From contig NZ_CAKRNY010000012.1 of the NCBI RefSeq assembly GCF_934371575.1, positions 1 to 64,000 on the forward strand: 64,000 bases of DNA, read 5' to 3'. The position numbers and the translations under genes were made by a program. Below the pieces are notes generated by a model. It worked only from the letters and a program-made list of their open reading frames with translations. It was not told the DNA's origin and searched no databases. The DNA is from an uncultured Blautia sp. (GTDB lineage: Bacteria > Bacillota > Clostridia > Lachnospirales > Lachnospiraceae). This document shows positions 16,562-24,900 of this stretch, piece after piece. The first letter of the stretch is position 1. Every line of letters begins with the position of its first letter.

Positions 16562-17230
16562 TCAGATGTTCCTTTCCCTTAGTAATCCACCATCCATCTC
16601 ATATACTTGGTCACAGAGAATGCGGATGTCTTCTTCATTATGGCTTGCCAGTAAAATAGTTTTCCCGGCAGCTTTTAGTTCCAGAAGAAGTGTCCGTATT
16701 TCAGCTGCCCCATGCTTGTCCAGGCCGTTAAAGGGTTCATCCAGAATAAGCAAACGGGGATTTTCCATAATTGCCTGTGCAATGCCGAGACGTTGCCGCA
16801 TGCCAAGAGAATATTTTCCTACTGGTTTTTTCATATCTGGGTCCAGACCTACTTTACGAAGAATCAGGCGGATATCTGCCTTTGTAATGAAACCGTTCAT
16901 ATCTGCCAGTATTTCCAGATTTCGCATACCTGTGTACTGGGTGAGAAAACCGGGAGTTTCGATAATGACGCCAAGGCTTTCCGGAAAATCAGTATCCCGT
17001 CCGATTTTTTTGCCAAATACATGAATGGTTCCGGTAGTTGCCGGAAGAAAACCACAGATACATTTCATCAGTACAGTTTTTCCAGAACCATTATTACCGG
17101 CAATTCCATAAACCTGACCGTACTTAAGATTGAGATTTACTTCTTTTAAAACGAGTTCATCTCCAAATCGTTTAGCGACATTATTGATCTGTACACAAGG
17201 GAATGATTCAGATTTCTTCGATTTTATCAT
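16562..17230 (-). CDS. ABC-2 type transporter ATPase
   Basis: A 222-residue ATPase. Motifs are Walker A GNNGSGKTVLMK, signature SLGMRQRLGIAQA, Walker B LLILDEPFNGLD and switch LLASHNEEDI. The small size and GxxGSGKTVLMKCICGFLPA style fit the ABC-2 (bacteriocin/antibiotic export) group. Start at 17230 follows GGGAGG by 8 bases; an in-frame GTG nine bases earlier is less likely. The start overlaps the end of the second permease gene, so the genes are coupled. It pairs with the two permeases upstream. Confidence 0.92.
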   Translation of the reverse strand: MIKSKKSESFPCVQINNVAKRFGDELVLKEVNLNLKYGQVYGIAGNNGSGKTVLMKCICGFLPATTGTIHVFGKKIGRDTDFPESLGVIIETPGFLTQYTGMRNLEILADMNGFITKADIRLILRKVGLDPDMKKPVGKYSLGMRQRLGIAQAIMENPRLLILDEPFNGLDKHGAAEIRTLLLELKAAGKTILLASHNEEDIRILCDQVYEMDGGLLRERNI

Positions 17231-17936
17231 ACAATACACCTCCCAGAATCAATATAAGTACAAACAGGAATAATAACAAAAATAACCATAAACCAGATTG
17301 GTGCACTCCCCAGTCACCAGATGCCGTTATCCATTCTGTAGGATAAAGCCAGAGCTGGTCTTTGAAGTAACGCTGGTGAAGAATAATTCCAAAGTAGTAG
17401 CTGACAAATGGAATTCCGTAAGCCATGTAAGCTGATTCCATGAGAACTGCGCAGATTCCTCCAAGCGTACTTAAGATACTGCCGATGATACCTGTTCGCA
17501 GAGCTTTTAAAATAAGCGCTGCCAGCGTAGACCATGGAAAAGCATTCTTTATTTCCATAGGATAAAATATAACAAAATTAACAAAAAGCATGGTGAATAT
17601 TCCAAGTATCCATACAAGAAATCCAGATATCAGAACAGAAAATACTTTTCCCTCTACATAACATCTGCGGTTGGTTCTTGGAAGTGCTGTTTTCAGAAAA
17701 CCACTTTTGTATTCCTGTAAAAAGGAATCACTCCATGGAAGAACTGCTGCCACAGGAAGAGCAAAGGATACAATCTGTCCAGTTAGAGAATTATCCAGAA
17801 GCTCTATAAAAGTACCGCAGGCTAAGTTTTTTTTCAGATTCGGATAAGTGATGCCAAGCAGCAGGGCTGAACATGCAATGATCCAGGCTGTTAAAAAATT
17901 CCTTCCTGTGAGCATACGTTTTATTTCTACTCTCAT
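17208..17936 (-). CDS. ABC-2 type transporter permease (second)
   Basis: A 242-residue membrane protein with about six helices (IIACSALLLGITYP near the N-terminus and LFLLLFLFVLILILGGVLYD at the end). It has no long soluble domain. The start overlaps the stop of the other permease gene (ATGA). The pair could form a heterodimeric channel with the ATPase. Cargo unknown; a self-protection or envelope-stress role is plausible given the two-component control. Confidence 0.8.
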   Translation of the reverse strand: MRVEIKRMLTGRNFLTAWIIACSALLLGITYPNLKKNLACGTFIELLDNSLTGQIVSFALPVAAVLPWSDSFLQEYKSGFLKTALPRTNRRCYVEGKVFSVLISGFLVWILGIFTMLFVNFVIFYPMEIKNAFPWSTLAALILKALRTGIIGSILSTLGGICAVLMESAYMAYGIPFVSYYFGIILHQRYFKDQLWLYPTEWITASGDWGVHQSGLWLFLLLFLFVLILILGGVLYDKIEEI

Positions 17937-18823
17937 GCCTTTTCCCCCAGAAATTCAAATGGATACTTCTTCATGCGTCGAAATGCCAGATACCCCAGCA
18001 GGAATACCAGGATCAGAAAAAACATACAGGACTGCCAGATCTTAGGGAGTAAAGGATCATAACCTAAGTTATGCTTCCCGTAGACTGCCTGATTAAGGGG
18101 ACTGATCCAGCAGATCAGCACGTTCATCTGATATAACTGGTATTCCTCTTTGTGGAGAAGGACTCTCAGTACATTGGGCTCCAGAAGAAAACCATAGGCA
18201 CTATAGAGTAATCCGAATATCATACCTTTTGTTCTTCCGCGATAAAGGTTTCCAACCAGAATCACAAAACTTAAAGTAAGGGAATAACAAAAAAGTAAAA
18301 GAAAAACCTGAACCATACATCCATAAGGAGAAATACTTTCCATAACGCGCACAGTCGATGGTACCTGTAGGTTCTTTCCAAGATCAGAATATCCAAGCAT
18401 AGCAGCTGTTTCACTCCACAAATTACCTGGATAACTATTCTTCATACACAATACAGAGGTAAATATAAGCATAAGTATGGTGTATAGAACAGTTACCAGT
18501 GTAACGTAGGCAAACTGGCCAAGAAGCCATTTTTTCTTCGTAGTGCGAATCAGCTGATAGGGGGTGACAGGTGTCATTTTGGGCAAATCTGAAAACAGAA
18601 GGAGTAAAAGTATGGAGCTTAACAGTACTGCTGTTCCATCTCCAAAGGTCCACAAAAAAGGCTCGATTGCCTGTACCGGCGTGTTATAGTTCTCCATAAC
18701 AATCATGATTCTTCCTGTGAGAAGGAAACTGAGTACGAATTCCAGCAAAAAAGTGAAGATCACTTTGGGATTGCGAAAAAAACCAAAGAAATTGTAACGT
18801 ACAATTCCAAGTATCTGTCTCAT
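17933..18823 (-). CDS. ABC-2 type transporter permease (first)
   Basis: A 296-residue membrane protein with about six helices (FLLEFVLSFLLTGRIMIV, TAVLLSSILLLLLFSDL, FVILVGNLYRG, FFLILVFLLGYLAFRR). It begins one base after the lipoprotein stop and overlaps the next permease. It should be a subunit of the ABC-2 transporter encoded by this operon. Sequence identity to the second permease is low, so they are different subunits. Confidence 0.8.
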   Translation of the reverse strand: MRQILGIVRYNFFGFFRNPKVIFTFLLEFVLSFLLTGRIMIVMENYNTPVQAIEPFLWTFGDGTAVLLSSILLLLLFSDLPKMTPVTPYQLIRTTKKKWLLGQFAYVTLVTVLYTILMLIFTSVLCMKNSYPGNLWSETAAMLGYSDLGKNLQVPSTVRVMESISPYGCMVQVFLLLFCYSLTLSFVILVGNLYRGRTKGMIFGLLYSAYGFLLEPNVLRVLLHKEEYQLYQMNVLICWISPLNQAVYGKHNLGYDPLLPKIWQSCMFFLILVFLLGYLAFRRMKKYPFEFLGEKA

Positions 18824-18824
18824 A

Positions 18825-20333
18825 TCAGTAGCCCAGACTGCGATCGATCATACTGCCATCTACAGCATTAATAGTAAGAAAGCTCCAGGTGGGGTAATCT
18901 GTAGTATCGGAATAAGCCTCACCATCATATTCGGAGTCTATCTTACGGGATCCGAAGAAATCCCATACCGGAACCAGAAGTCCGGTATGTGCATCTGTGG
19001 AGGGTTCATAGATTCTGGCATAGCCAAGAACGATACGGTCGATATCATAAATCCTGGAATTCTCATATTCCATATTGTCAGCATTTGTGACAACCATCAT
19101 TTTTTCGTAAATTTTCATAATCTCACTAAATGGGAGCAGACTTAAATTCTCTGTTTTCGTATCTCCGATGGAATAAGGGTTGGCATAGGTCATGCTGTCA
19201 ATCCCATCAGCGTCTACGTAAAAGTAAAGATTCTCATAAGCCCAGGTTTCCATTGTGCTGTCCATGTCTTCTAAGGCTCCGCCTGCATCCATGGTGTAAG
19301 TAAGCGGGACACCATTTATGGTGCGATTATAGTAAATGACATAGCCACTTCCAAGATAACTGCTGTTATCATCTGTTCCGATGGTTGTATGGATAGCATA
19401 TTCCCATCCGCACTGCTGCAAATCAGAAAGCCCCATAGCATCTACTTTTTCCTGAACCAGCTTCTTGGCTTCATCCAAAGAAATTCCAACAGAATCTTCA
19501 GTTGGCTTCTCATAGGGGCTTAGGCTTGAATACTCAGACCAGACAGCGTCTGAAGGTATTTCTTCTCCGCCTTTTTTTACTGTTTTCTTTATGGTTACGT
19601 TTAAAGGATCAGGTCCCCAGGTTGAGGTACTGTAATAGAATTCGGATCCGTCCTTCATCTGAGCCACACCGTTGAATTCATTGTTTCCCATAACTTCTCC
19701 GGAATCACTGTAGCTCTGGGTTCCTGCTATAGGTCTTCCTTCTGCTAGGGCCTTCGTCTCCGGGGCTGATTGATACTGCTCTTCCCAGTATTCAATATCA
19801 TCATAAATATTATAGTTAAGGTTACCATCTTCATCCGTACCCCAATTATTGGGATCTAGATTTCCATTGGCAACATCTTCTTTTAGTTTGTCGATGGTTT
19901 TCTTAATTTCTTCTTTCGTCTTGGTATAATAACTCTCAGCCGTATAGATTTTCGCATCTTTGAAAAAAGCATCTGTAATACGATCCAGTAAATCCTGGGT
20001 AACTTCTGCCGGGGTAACAGAAATTGCGGAAATCTTCTCTACATCTGGTATTTCAATTGTGGCATCTGTGTTTACAACAAGCTTGGAGCTATCATCGGTT
20101 ACCTTGCTCTTGTAGCTTGCCGGAGCATTTATCAGGTCACGGATGGTTGTTCTGCTGGCAGTGTTATCATTTTTCTCTTTATCGACAGAATTGCTGCTGT
20201 CTGCTTCCTTGTAAGCGTCAAGTGATGTACTGCCCTTTTGCTTTACAAGAGAAGAGTCAGGAGTTCTGGCACATCCTGCCAGTATTCCCATACAAAGGGT
20301 AAGTCCGATTATTTTTTCTATGTGTTTTCTCAT
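18825..20333 (-). CDS. Lipoprotein of the two-component/ABC operon
   Basis: A 502-residue lipoprotein: signal peptide with lipobox LAGC (Cys about 21). The mature part has no motif I can assign firmly; it resembles large Lachnospiraceae lipoproteins of the DUF6034 type, with repeated ladder-like Tyr/Asp-rich segments and a late LLVPVWDFFGS. It leads the operon and has its own promoter region containing the repeat site 20406-20422, which also lies before the response-regulator gene. It may sense a signal or deliver a ligand to the transporter. This is inference. Confidence 0.7.
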   Translation of the reverse strand: MRKHIEKIIGLTLCMGILAGCARTPDSSLVKQKGSTSLDAYKEADSSNSVDKEKNDNTASRTTIRDLINAPASYKSKVTDDSSKLVVNTDATIEIPDVEKISAISVTPAEVTQDLLDRITDAFFKDAKIYTAESYYTKTKEEIKKTIDKLKEDVANGNLDPNNWGTDEDGNLNYNIYDDIEYWEEQYQSAPETKALAEGRPIAGTQSYSDSGEVMGNNEFNGVAQMKDGSEFYYSTSTWGPDPLNVTIKKTVKKGGEEIPSDAVWSEYSSLSPYEKPTEDSVGISLDEAKKLVQEKVDAMGLSDLQQCGWEYAIHTTIGTDDNSSYLGSGYVIYYNRTINGVPLTYTMDAGGALEDMDSTMETWAYENLYFYVDADGIDSMTYANPYSIGDTKTENLSLLPFSEIMKIYEKMMVVTNADNMEYENSRIYDIDRIVLGYARIYEPSTDAHTGLLVPVWDFFGSRKIDSEYDGEAYSDTTDYPTWSFLTINAVDGSMIDRSLGY

Positions 20334-20405
20334 TGGTATATAAAGTCTCCCTTCATGTTCTGAGACTGATTATAGTCTTTTGCATTACACCGAATCTTCC
20401 GTAAA

Positions 20406-20422
20406 TTGTAACCGGATTGTAA
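20406..20422 (-). promoter_or_regulatory. Putative response-regulator binding site before the lipoprotein operon
   Basis: The 16-base core TGTAACCGGATTGTAA (plus strand) equals that at 22577-22592. It holds two TGTAA half-sites 11 bases apart, as for OmpR-family regulators. A -10 candidate TATAAT lies 31 bases downstream of the second half-site on the minus strand, and no good -35 is present, which fits activator dependence. Confidence 0.55.
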
Positions 20423-20423
20423 T

Positions 20424-21854
20424 TTACCATTTCACAATGATACGGGTTCCTCTTCCAAGCTCACTTTCAATTTTCATTGAAAATCCGTGTAAATCTGCAA
20501 TTTTCCGGCAAAGAGCCAGCCCCAGTCCCACACTTCCGTTGGCCCGGGAACGGGATTTGTCTACCATGTAAAAAGCTTCTGTAACTTTATCAATATCTTC
20601 CGCAGGAATTCCCTTTCCAAAATCCTGAACCATGAGCATTTGCTCGTTTGCTGTTAAAAGAATCCGGGAATCTTCACAGGAGGCTTTTACTGCATTATCA
20701 ATAAAATTATTCACAGCACTTAACATAAGATCTTTATCAAATGTTTTTTTCAGATCTGCAGGTTCGCAGTGAAGCTCCAAAATTATATTTTTTTCCTTCA
20801 GGCGATATAAGTTCAGCTGTTTTGCAGCTTCCAGAAAAGATTTTACCAGTATTTCCCTGGGCGAAAATTGTTTCTCGCCGGTTTCATATAATCCGGTAAG
20901 CTCCAGCATTTTGACGGAAAGCCTGGAAAGCCTGCGGCATTCATTAGATATATAGGTAAGAGCACGCTCCTGCTGTTCTTTGCGAAGGCGAACTGTGAGA
21001 ATGGTATCTGCATATCCGATAATGGAGGTCATGGGAGTTTTTAGCTCATGGGCCAGACTGCCCATCAGCTGTCGCTGGGATTGGTTTACAGTAGAGAGAG
21101 TATCAATCTGCTCTTTTATCCGGGAGGTCATCTGATTAAAGCTTCTTCCCACCTGGGCAAGCTCAGTATATCCTTCTTCCGGCACCCGTACTTCATAGTT
21201 TCCATGAGCAACCGAAGCAGCAGCTTCTTTCAATCTGGTAAGAGGAGTCATAATTTTTCGCAGACTGAAAAAAAGGATGGTTCCGGTAAGCAGAAGCAGA
21301 ATCAGGGTAAGTGTACCTGCCTGATAAAAAAGATTTTGGTTACGGGCCAGGACATCAGAAATATCCTTGTAGGTAATGATCTGATAATTGATATTGGTAT
21401 TTGTTATCGAGGAGGAATAAGAAAATAATAAAAGAGTTTTTCCATCAATCTTGCTGATAACCGGATCGCATCCATAAGTGCCGTAATCATAAGTCTTTTC
21501 ATTGGTATTTTTCATCTGCTTCTTAATATTTACGGCATCAAATTCATAATTTGTTCCATTATAAAGTTCCTCACCATCCAGATATAAGGCAGCAGTATCA
21601 TGAAAAATTTCACGGAAATTGTAGACAAGGATTCGGTTACGGAGTTTCTCGTCAGAATCAGCAGACTGACTGATGGAAAGTCCACGTTTGTTTTCAAACT
21701 GAGAAAGATTATTCCGAAATTTACTGTCTTCATAGTTGTTGATATATCGGATGCCCTGCTCCTTCCAACGCGATGAAGTGTAGAAAAAAATGGTGGAGGA
21801 CAAAACCAGGATCACGCAGCATACCTGTAAAAAGATTTTGGTAAAAAGCTTCAA
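20424..21854 (-). CDS. Sensor histidine kinase
   Basis: A 476-residue membrane kinase: helix 1 near residues 5-27, an extracellular sensor region to about 165, helix 2 (about 168-188), HAMP, H-box SLAHELKTPMTSIIGYAD, N-box NNFIDNAVKAS, G1 VQDFGKGIP and G2 GLGLALCRKIADLHG. All phosphotransfer motifs are intact. I prefer the TTG start at 21854, which overlaps the regulator stop by two bases (TTGA) and follows GGAGGTGGAG. A longer ATG start at 21911 lies inside the regulator gene and lacks such a site. It should phosphorylate the regulator next to it. Confidence 0.9.
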   Translation of the reverse strand: MKLFTKIFLQVCCVILVLSSTIFFYTSSRWKEQGIRYINNYEDSKFRNNLSQFENKRGLSISQSADSDEKLRNRILVYNFREIFHDTAALYLDGEELYNGTNYEFDAVNIKKQMKNTNEKTYDYGTYGCDPVISKIDGKTLLLFSYSSSITNTNINYQIITYKDISDVLARNQNLFYQAGTLTLILLLLTGTILFFSLRKIMTPLTRLKEAAASVAHGNYEVRVPEEGYTELAQVGRSFNQMTSRIKEQIDTLSTVNQSQRQLMGSLAHELKTPMTSIIGYADTILTVRLRKEQQERALTYISNECRRLSRLSVKMLELTGLYETGEKQFSPREILVKSFLEAAKQLNLYRLKEKNIILELHCEPADLKKTFDKDLMLSAVNNFIDNAVKASCEDSRILLTANEQMLMVQDFGKGIPAEDIDKVTEAFYMVDKSRSRANGSVGLGLALCRKIADLHGFSMKIESELGRGTRIIVKW

Positions 21855-22516
21855 ATCTCCACCTCCAGTCGATATCCGATACGGGGAATTGTTTTGATCT
21901 TGTCCTGCCATCCAAGCTTCTTGCGGATACGTCCCACATGTGCGTCTACTGTTCTGGTCTCACCTTCAAATTCCACGCCCCAAAGGCCTGTGAGAAGCTG
22001 TTCCCTTGTGAGGACTTTATTGGGATTGCGGACGAACATCATAAGACAGTTGTATTCCATTGGCTTCAGATAGATTTCTTCCCCATTTCTGGTAACAGAG
22101 TGGCTTATGGTGTCTATGGTGATGTCTTCAACCTGTATCTGTTCCTGGGAGGTTCCATGGCGCTCCAGAACTTTCTCCAGACGCACCATAACTTCCAGCA
22201 TCTCAAAAGGCTTCACAATATAGTCTTCTGCTCCATCTTTCAGCCCCTTTACTTTACTGGAAATATCTGCACGTGCGGTGAGAAAAATCACAGGAATACC
22301 GTAGTTCTTCAGCTCCGGTAAAAGTGTATAGCCGTCTTTTCCAGGCAGCATAATATCTACAAGGGCGCACTGGAAATGATGGTCCGCTGCAATTCCTGCA
22401 CTGGCTTCATCACCGTCCAGGTAGCTTACAGTCTCATATCCGGTAACTTCCAGATTCATACAAAGCAGGTCATTGATTGCTGGTTCATCTTCTATTACAA
22501 GGATTCTGGCTTTCAT
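21851..22516 (-). CDS. OmpR-family response regulator
   Basis: A 221-residue regulator. The receiver domain has the acidic pair VIEDEP, the phospho-acceptor Asp in ALVDIMLPGKDG and the Lys in EDYIVKPFEM. The C-terminal winged helix (KPMEYNCLMMFVRNPNKVLT and DAHVGRIRKKL) binds DNA. It is cotranscribed with the kinase. The direct-repeat site at 22577-22592 upstream of its promoter suggests autoregulation, and the same site before the lipoprotein operon marks its likely target. Confidence 0.93.
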   Translation of the reverse strand: MKARILVIEDEPAINDLLCMNLEVTGYETVSYLDGDEASAGIAADHHFQCALVDIMLPGKDGYTLLPELKNYGIPVIFLTARADISSKVKGLKDGAEDYIVKPFEMLEVMVRLEKVLERHGTSQEQIQVEDITIDTISHSVTRNGEEIYLKPMEYNCLMMFVRNPNKVLTREQLLTGLWGVEFEGETRTVDAHVGRIRKKLGWQDKIKTIPRIGYRLEVEI

Positions 22517-22576
22517 TTGGGGTCCTTTCTTTTTGCTTGATTTAAGGTCTATTATACATTGTTTTTACAGATATGG

Positions 22577-22592
22577 TGTAACCGGATTGTAA
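22577..22592 (-). promoter_or_regulatory. Putative autoregulatory site before the response regulator
   Basis: TGTAACCGGATTGTAA (plus strand), two TGTAA half-sites 11 bases apart, identical to the core of 20406-20422. On the minus strand TATAAT lies 19 bases beyond the second half-site. The spacing difference between the two promoters (31 versus 19) is 12 bases, near one helical turn. Confidence 0.55.
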
Positions 22593-22601
22593 CGAAGCGA
22601 A

Positions 22602-22646
22602 AAAAAGAACACAAACTGTCTTTTTCTGACGGTCTGTGTTCTTTTT
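22602..22646 (-). terminator. Terminator of the NSS transporter gene
   Basis: Stem AAAAAGAACACA with complement TGTGTTCTTTTT, and an inner ACNGTC/GACGGT stem around a TTTTTCT loop. It lies just downstream of the minus-strand transporter stop. Confidence 0.75.
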
Positions 22647-22657
22647 GGCAGGTCTAT

Positions 22658-24031
22658 TTACATGGAAATCAATCCAAATGCATTTGCTACGGAACTAAGC
22701 AGAATGATCGCTGCAAAGATCGGGCAAAGATATTTGATCATAAAGTTGAAGATTTTTTTTCTGCGGAAGCTTCCGCCCTCGGCAACAACTTCCTCTTCAA
22801 TTTTGTCGACACCAACCTTTCTGGAAATCAGAATACAGGTTGCAAATGCAGCGATAGGCATCATTACGGAGTTTGTAAGGAAATCAAAGAAATCCAGGAA
22901 CTGCATTCCGATGATCTTAACAAATCCAAGAGGTCCATATCCGAGAGAAGAAAGTGTTCCGAGAAGAATCATGATCACACCAACAACGATAGTGGCCTTC
23001 TTTCTGTGCCATTTCAGCTCATCCTGGAAGGTTGACACTGCACTCTCTGTAAGGGCAATGGAACTGGTAAGAGCCGCACAAAGCACCAGTACAAAGAACA
23101 GGATTCCGATTGGTGTTCCAAATCCCATACTTGCAAATACCTTTGGAATGGTAATGAACATAAGAGCCGGACCTGCCTGTAAAGTATCCGGATCCCCACC
23201 GGAAAATGCGAATACCGCAGGAATGATCATAAGACCGGCCATGATCGCAATTGCTGTATCAAAAACTTCTACATTTTGGGTAGAGCTTTCGATTGCCACG
23301 TCTTTTTTCATATAGGAACCAAAGGTTACCAGAATACCCATTGCAATTGACAGTGAATAGAACATCTGTCCCATGGCAGCAACAACTGTCATCCAGGAGA
23401 AGTTCTCAATATTAGGTACAAGGAAATATTTCACACCTGCAAGTGCACCTGGTCTTGTTACAGAGTAGACGGTAATAAGCACAGATAAAAATACCAGAAC
23501 CGGCATCATAAATTTGGAAACACGTTCTACTCCGTTACGGACTCCTGCGTAAATGATCGCAACTGTTAAAAATGCAAAAATAAGGAAACAGAACTCCGTA
23601 GAAGTACCGTTTGAGATAAATTCAGAGAAATATCCATCTTCTGCAAGTCTTTGACTGTTTCCCTTGATATACTCAAGAAGATATTTGATTACCCATCCGC
23701 CGATAACAGAATAGTATGGCACGATAAGAACCGGAATGATGGCATTGATCCAGCCTCCAAGAGACAGCCATTTGGATTTTCCAAATTTGCCAAATGCGCC
23801 TACCGGACTTTTTCTGGTCATTCGTCCAAGAGCAGTCTCAGCTACGATCATAGAGTAGCCGAAGGTAAGAGCCAGGATGATATAAACCAGTAAAAAAATT
23901 CCACCGCCGTATTTTGCCGCCAGATAGGGGAAACGCCATATATTTCCCAATCCAACGGAAGCTCCGGCTGCTGATAATACAAATCCCAGCTTACCGGAAA
24001 ATGTACTTCGCGTATGCTGATGTTTTTCCAT
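22658..24031 (-). CDS. Sodium-dependent neurotransmitter-symporter family transporter
   Basis: A 457-residue transporter with about 11-12 helices. The SNF signature GLGNIWRFPYLAAKYGGG (about 25-42) covers the sodium and substrate site of helix 1, and ALTSSIALTESAV lies in helix 8, as in LeuT/MhsT. It imports an amino acid or related amine with sodium. Start chosen at MEKHQH, after AAGGAAAA; the longer start has no ribosome site. It has its own terminator, so it is probably a single-gene unit. Confidence 0.92.
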   Translation of the reverse strand: MEKHQHTRSTFSGKLGFVLSAAGASVGLGNIWRFPYLAAKYGGGIFLLVYIILALTFGYSMIVAETALGRMTRKSPVGAFGKFGKSKWLSLGGWINAIIPVLIVPYYSVIGGWVIKYLLEYIKGNSQRLAEDGYFSEFISNGTSTEFCFLIFAFLTVAIIYAGVRNGVERVSKFMMPVLVFLSVLITVYSVTRPGALAGVKYFLVPNIENFSWMTVVAAMGQMFYSLSIAMGILVTFGSYMKKDVAIESSTQNVEVFDTAIAIMAGLMIIPAVFAFSGGDPDTLQAGPALMFITIPKVFASMGFGTPIGILFFVLVLCAALTSSIALTESAVSTFQDELKWHRKKATIVVGVIMILLGTLSSLGYGPLGFVKIIGMQFLDFFDFLTNSVMMPIAAFATCILISRKVGVDKIEEEVVAEGGSFRRKKIFNFMIKYLCPIFAAIILLSSVANAFGLISM

Positions 24032-24144
24032 AAGTTTTCCTTTCCACTTCCATAAAATTTTTTTACTTTTTAAGTACAACTCTTATGATGATAACACGGT
24101 TTTTCATCAAAGGCAAATACTATATAAAAAAAGAACTGGAATTA

Positions 24145-24173
24145 TTGCTTTTGCCTAAATAACGTTCTATAAT
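24145..24173 (+). promoter_or_regulatory. Promoter of the 173-residue gene
   Basis: TTGCTT and TATAAT separated by 17 bases, 47 bases before the start at 24220. Confidence 0.55.
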
Positions 24174-24219
24174 TAAAAGCATCAAATACCATATATACAC
24201 ATTATGGAGGGTGCGGATT

Positions 24220-24741
24220 ATGAATGAAGAACTTTTTAATGAGGCAACCAAGTCAAATGTTCTTACCAAAAAGCTGATCGATCAGCTTCTGGAGAGCATG
24301 ACGTACAGCAGTATTTCTTTTATTAACTGGACTATTGAGACATTGTCTCTTATCAAGGCACGGCTGCAGCGCGGAGACAGGATCACAGACGAAGTCAGCG
24401 GAGAGGTTTATACTCTATACTCTTTCCAGCAGTTTGTGGAAAAGAATTTCTCTTCTTACATAGCAAGTCAGGTGTTTAAGGAGTCAGAGAAGCCTGAGAA
24501 AATATATTTCTCACTGAGACCTTGTGAAGAAGGATATCTTCTTGTTGCTGCTGATTCGGACAGTAATAAGACGTATTCCTGGATCTCCAGCCTGAGTAAA
24601 CGATTTTCATTAGTGGAGATGATCGCCACGGGAATTGTCTATGTGAAAGACACCCGTACTGATACATACCAGCCGTTTATTTCAGGAAATGGCAAGTACT
24701 GCAGGTATGATAAAGAAAAGGGAATACTGGTAGAGGTTTAA
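24220..24741 (+). CDS. Conserved hypothetical protein
   Basis: A 173-residue soluble protein with a helical N-terminal half (KKLIDQLLESMTYSSISFIN) and a mixed C-terminal half (YFSLRPCEEGYLLVAADSDS). It has no signal peptide, membrane segment or known catalytic motif. The start at 24220 lies 10 bases after GGAGG. It has its own promoter and terminator and stands between an NSS transporter and the corrinoid operon, both on the other strand. I do not recognise the family. Confidence 0.75.
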   Translation: MNEELFNEATKSNVLTKKLIDQLLESMTYSSISFINWTIETLSLIKARLQRGDRITDEVSGEVYTLYSFQQFVEKNFSSYIASQVFKESEKPEKIYFSLRPCEEGYLLVAADSDSNKTYSWISSLSKRFSLVEMIATGIVYVKDTRTDTYQPFISGNGKYCRYDKEKGILVEV

Positions 24742-24770
24742 CCGAATATATTTCTGTACGAAATTAAAAT

Positions 24771-24830
24771 CGGATACAGTTTACAGTGTCATTGCTGAAA
24801 TTTCAGCGAGACAGCTGCAGACTGTATCCG
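24771..24830 (+). terminator. Terminator of the 173-residue gene
   Basis: CGGATACAGT ... ACTGTATCCG outer stem with a GTGTC/GACAG inner stem and an inner GCTGAAATTTCAGC palindrome, followed by GTTTTATTTT on the plus strand. Confidence 0.8.
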
Positions 24831-24851
24831 GTTTTATTTTGTAATAAAAAC

Positions 24852-24900
24852 GCTTCGTTATGCTCTAGAGCCTTTTTCAAACATGCTCTAGAGACGAAGC
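24852..24900 (-). terminator. Terminator closing the corrinoid/acyltransferase operon
   Basis: GCTTCGT/ACGAAGC outer stem and CTCTAGAGC/GCTCTAGAG inner stem, followed on the minus strand by GTTTTTATT. The stop codon of the acyltransferase gene is inside the right arm. The loop contains CTTTTTCAAACATGCTC, shared with the repeat at 10165-10304. Confidence 0.75.
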
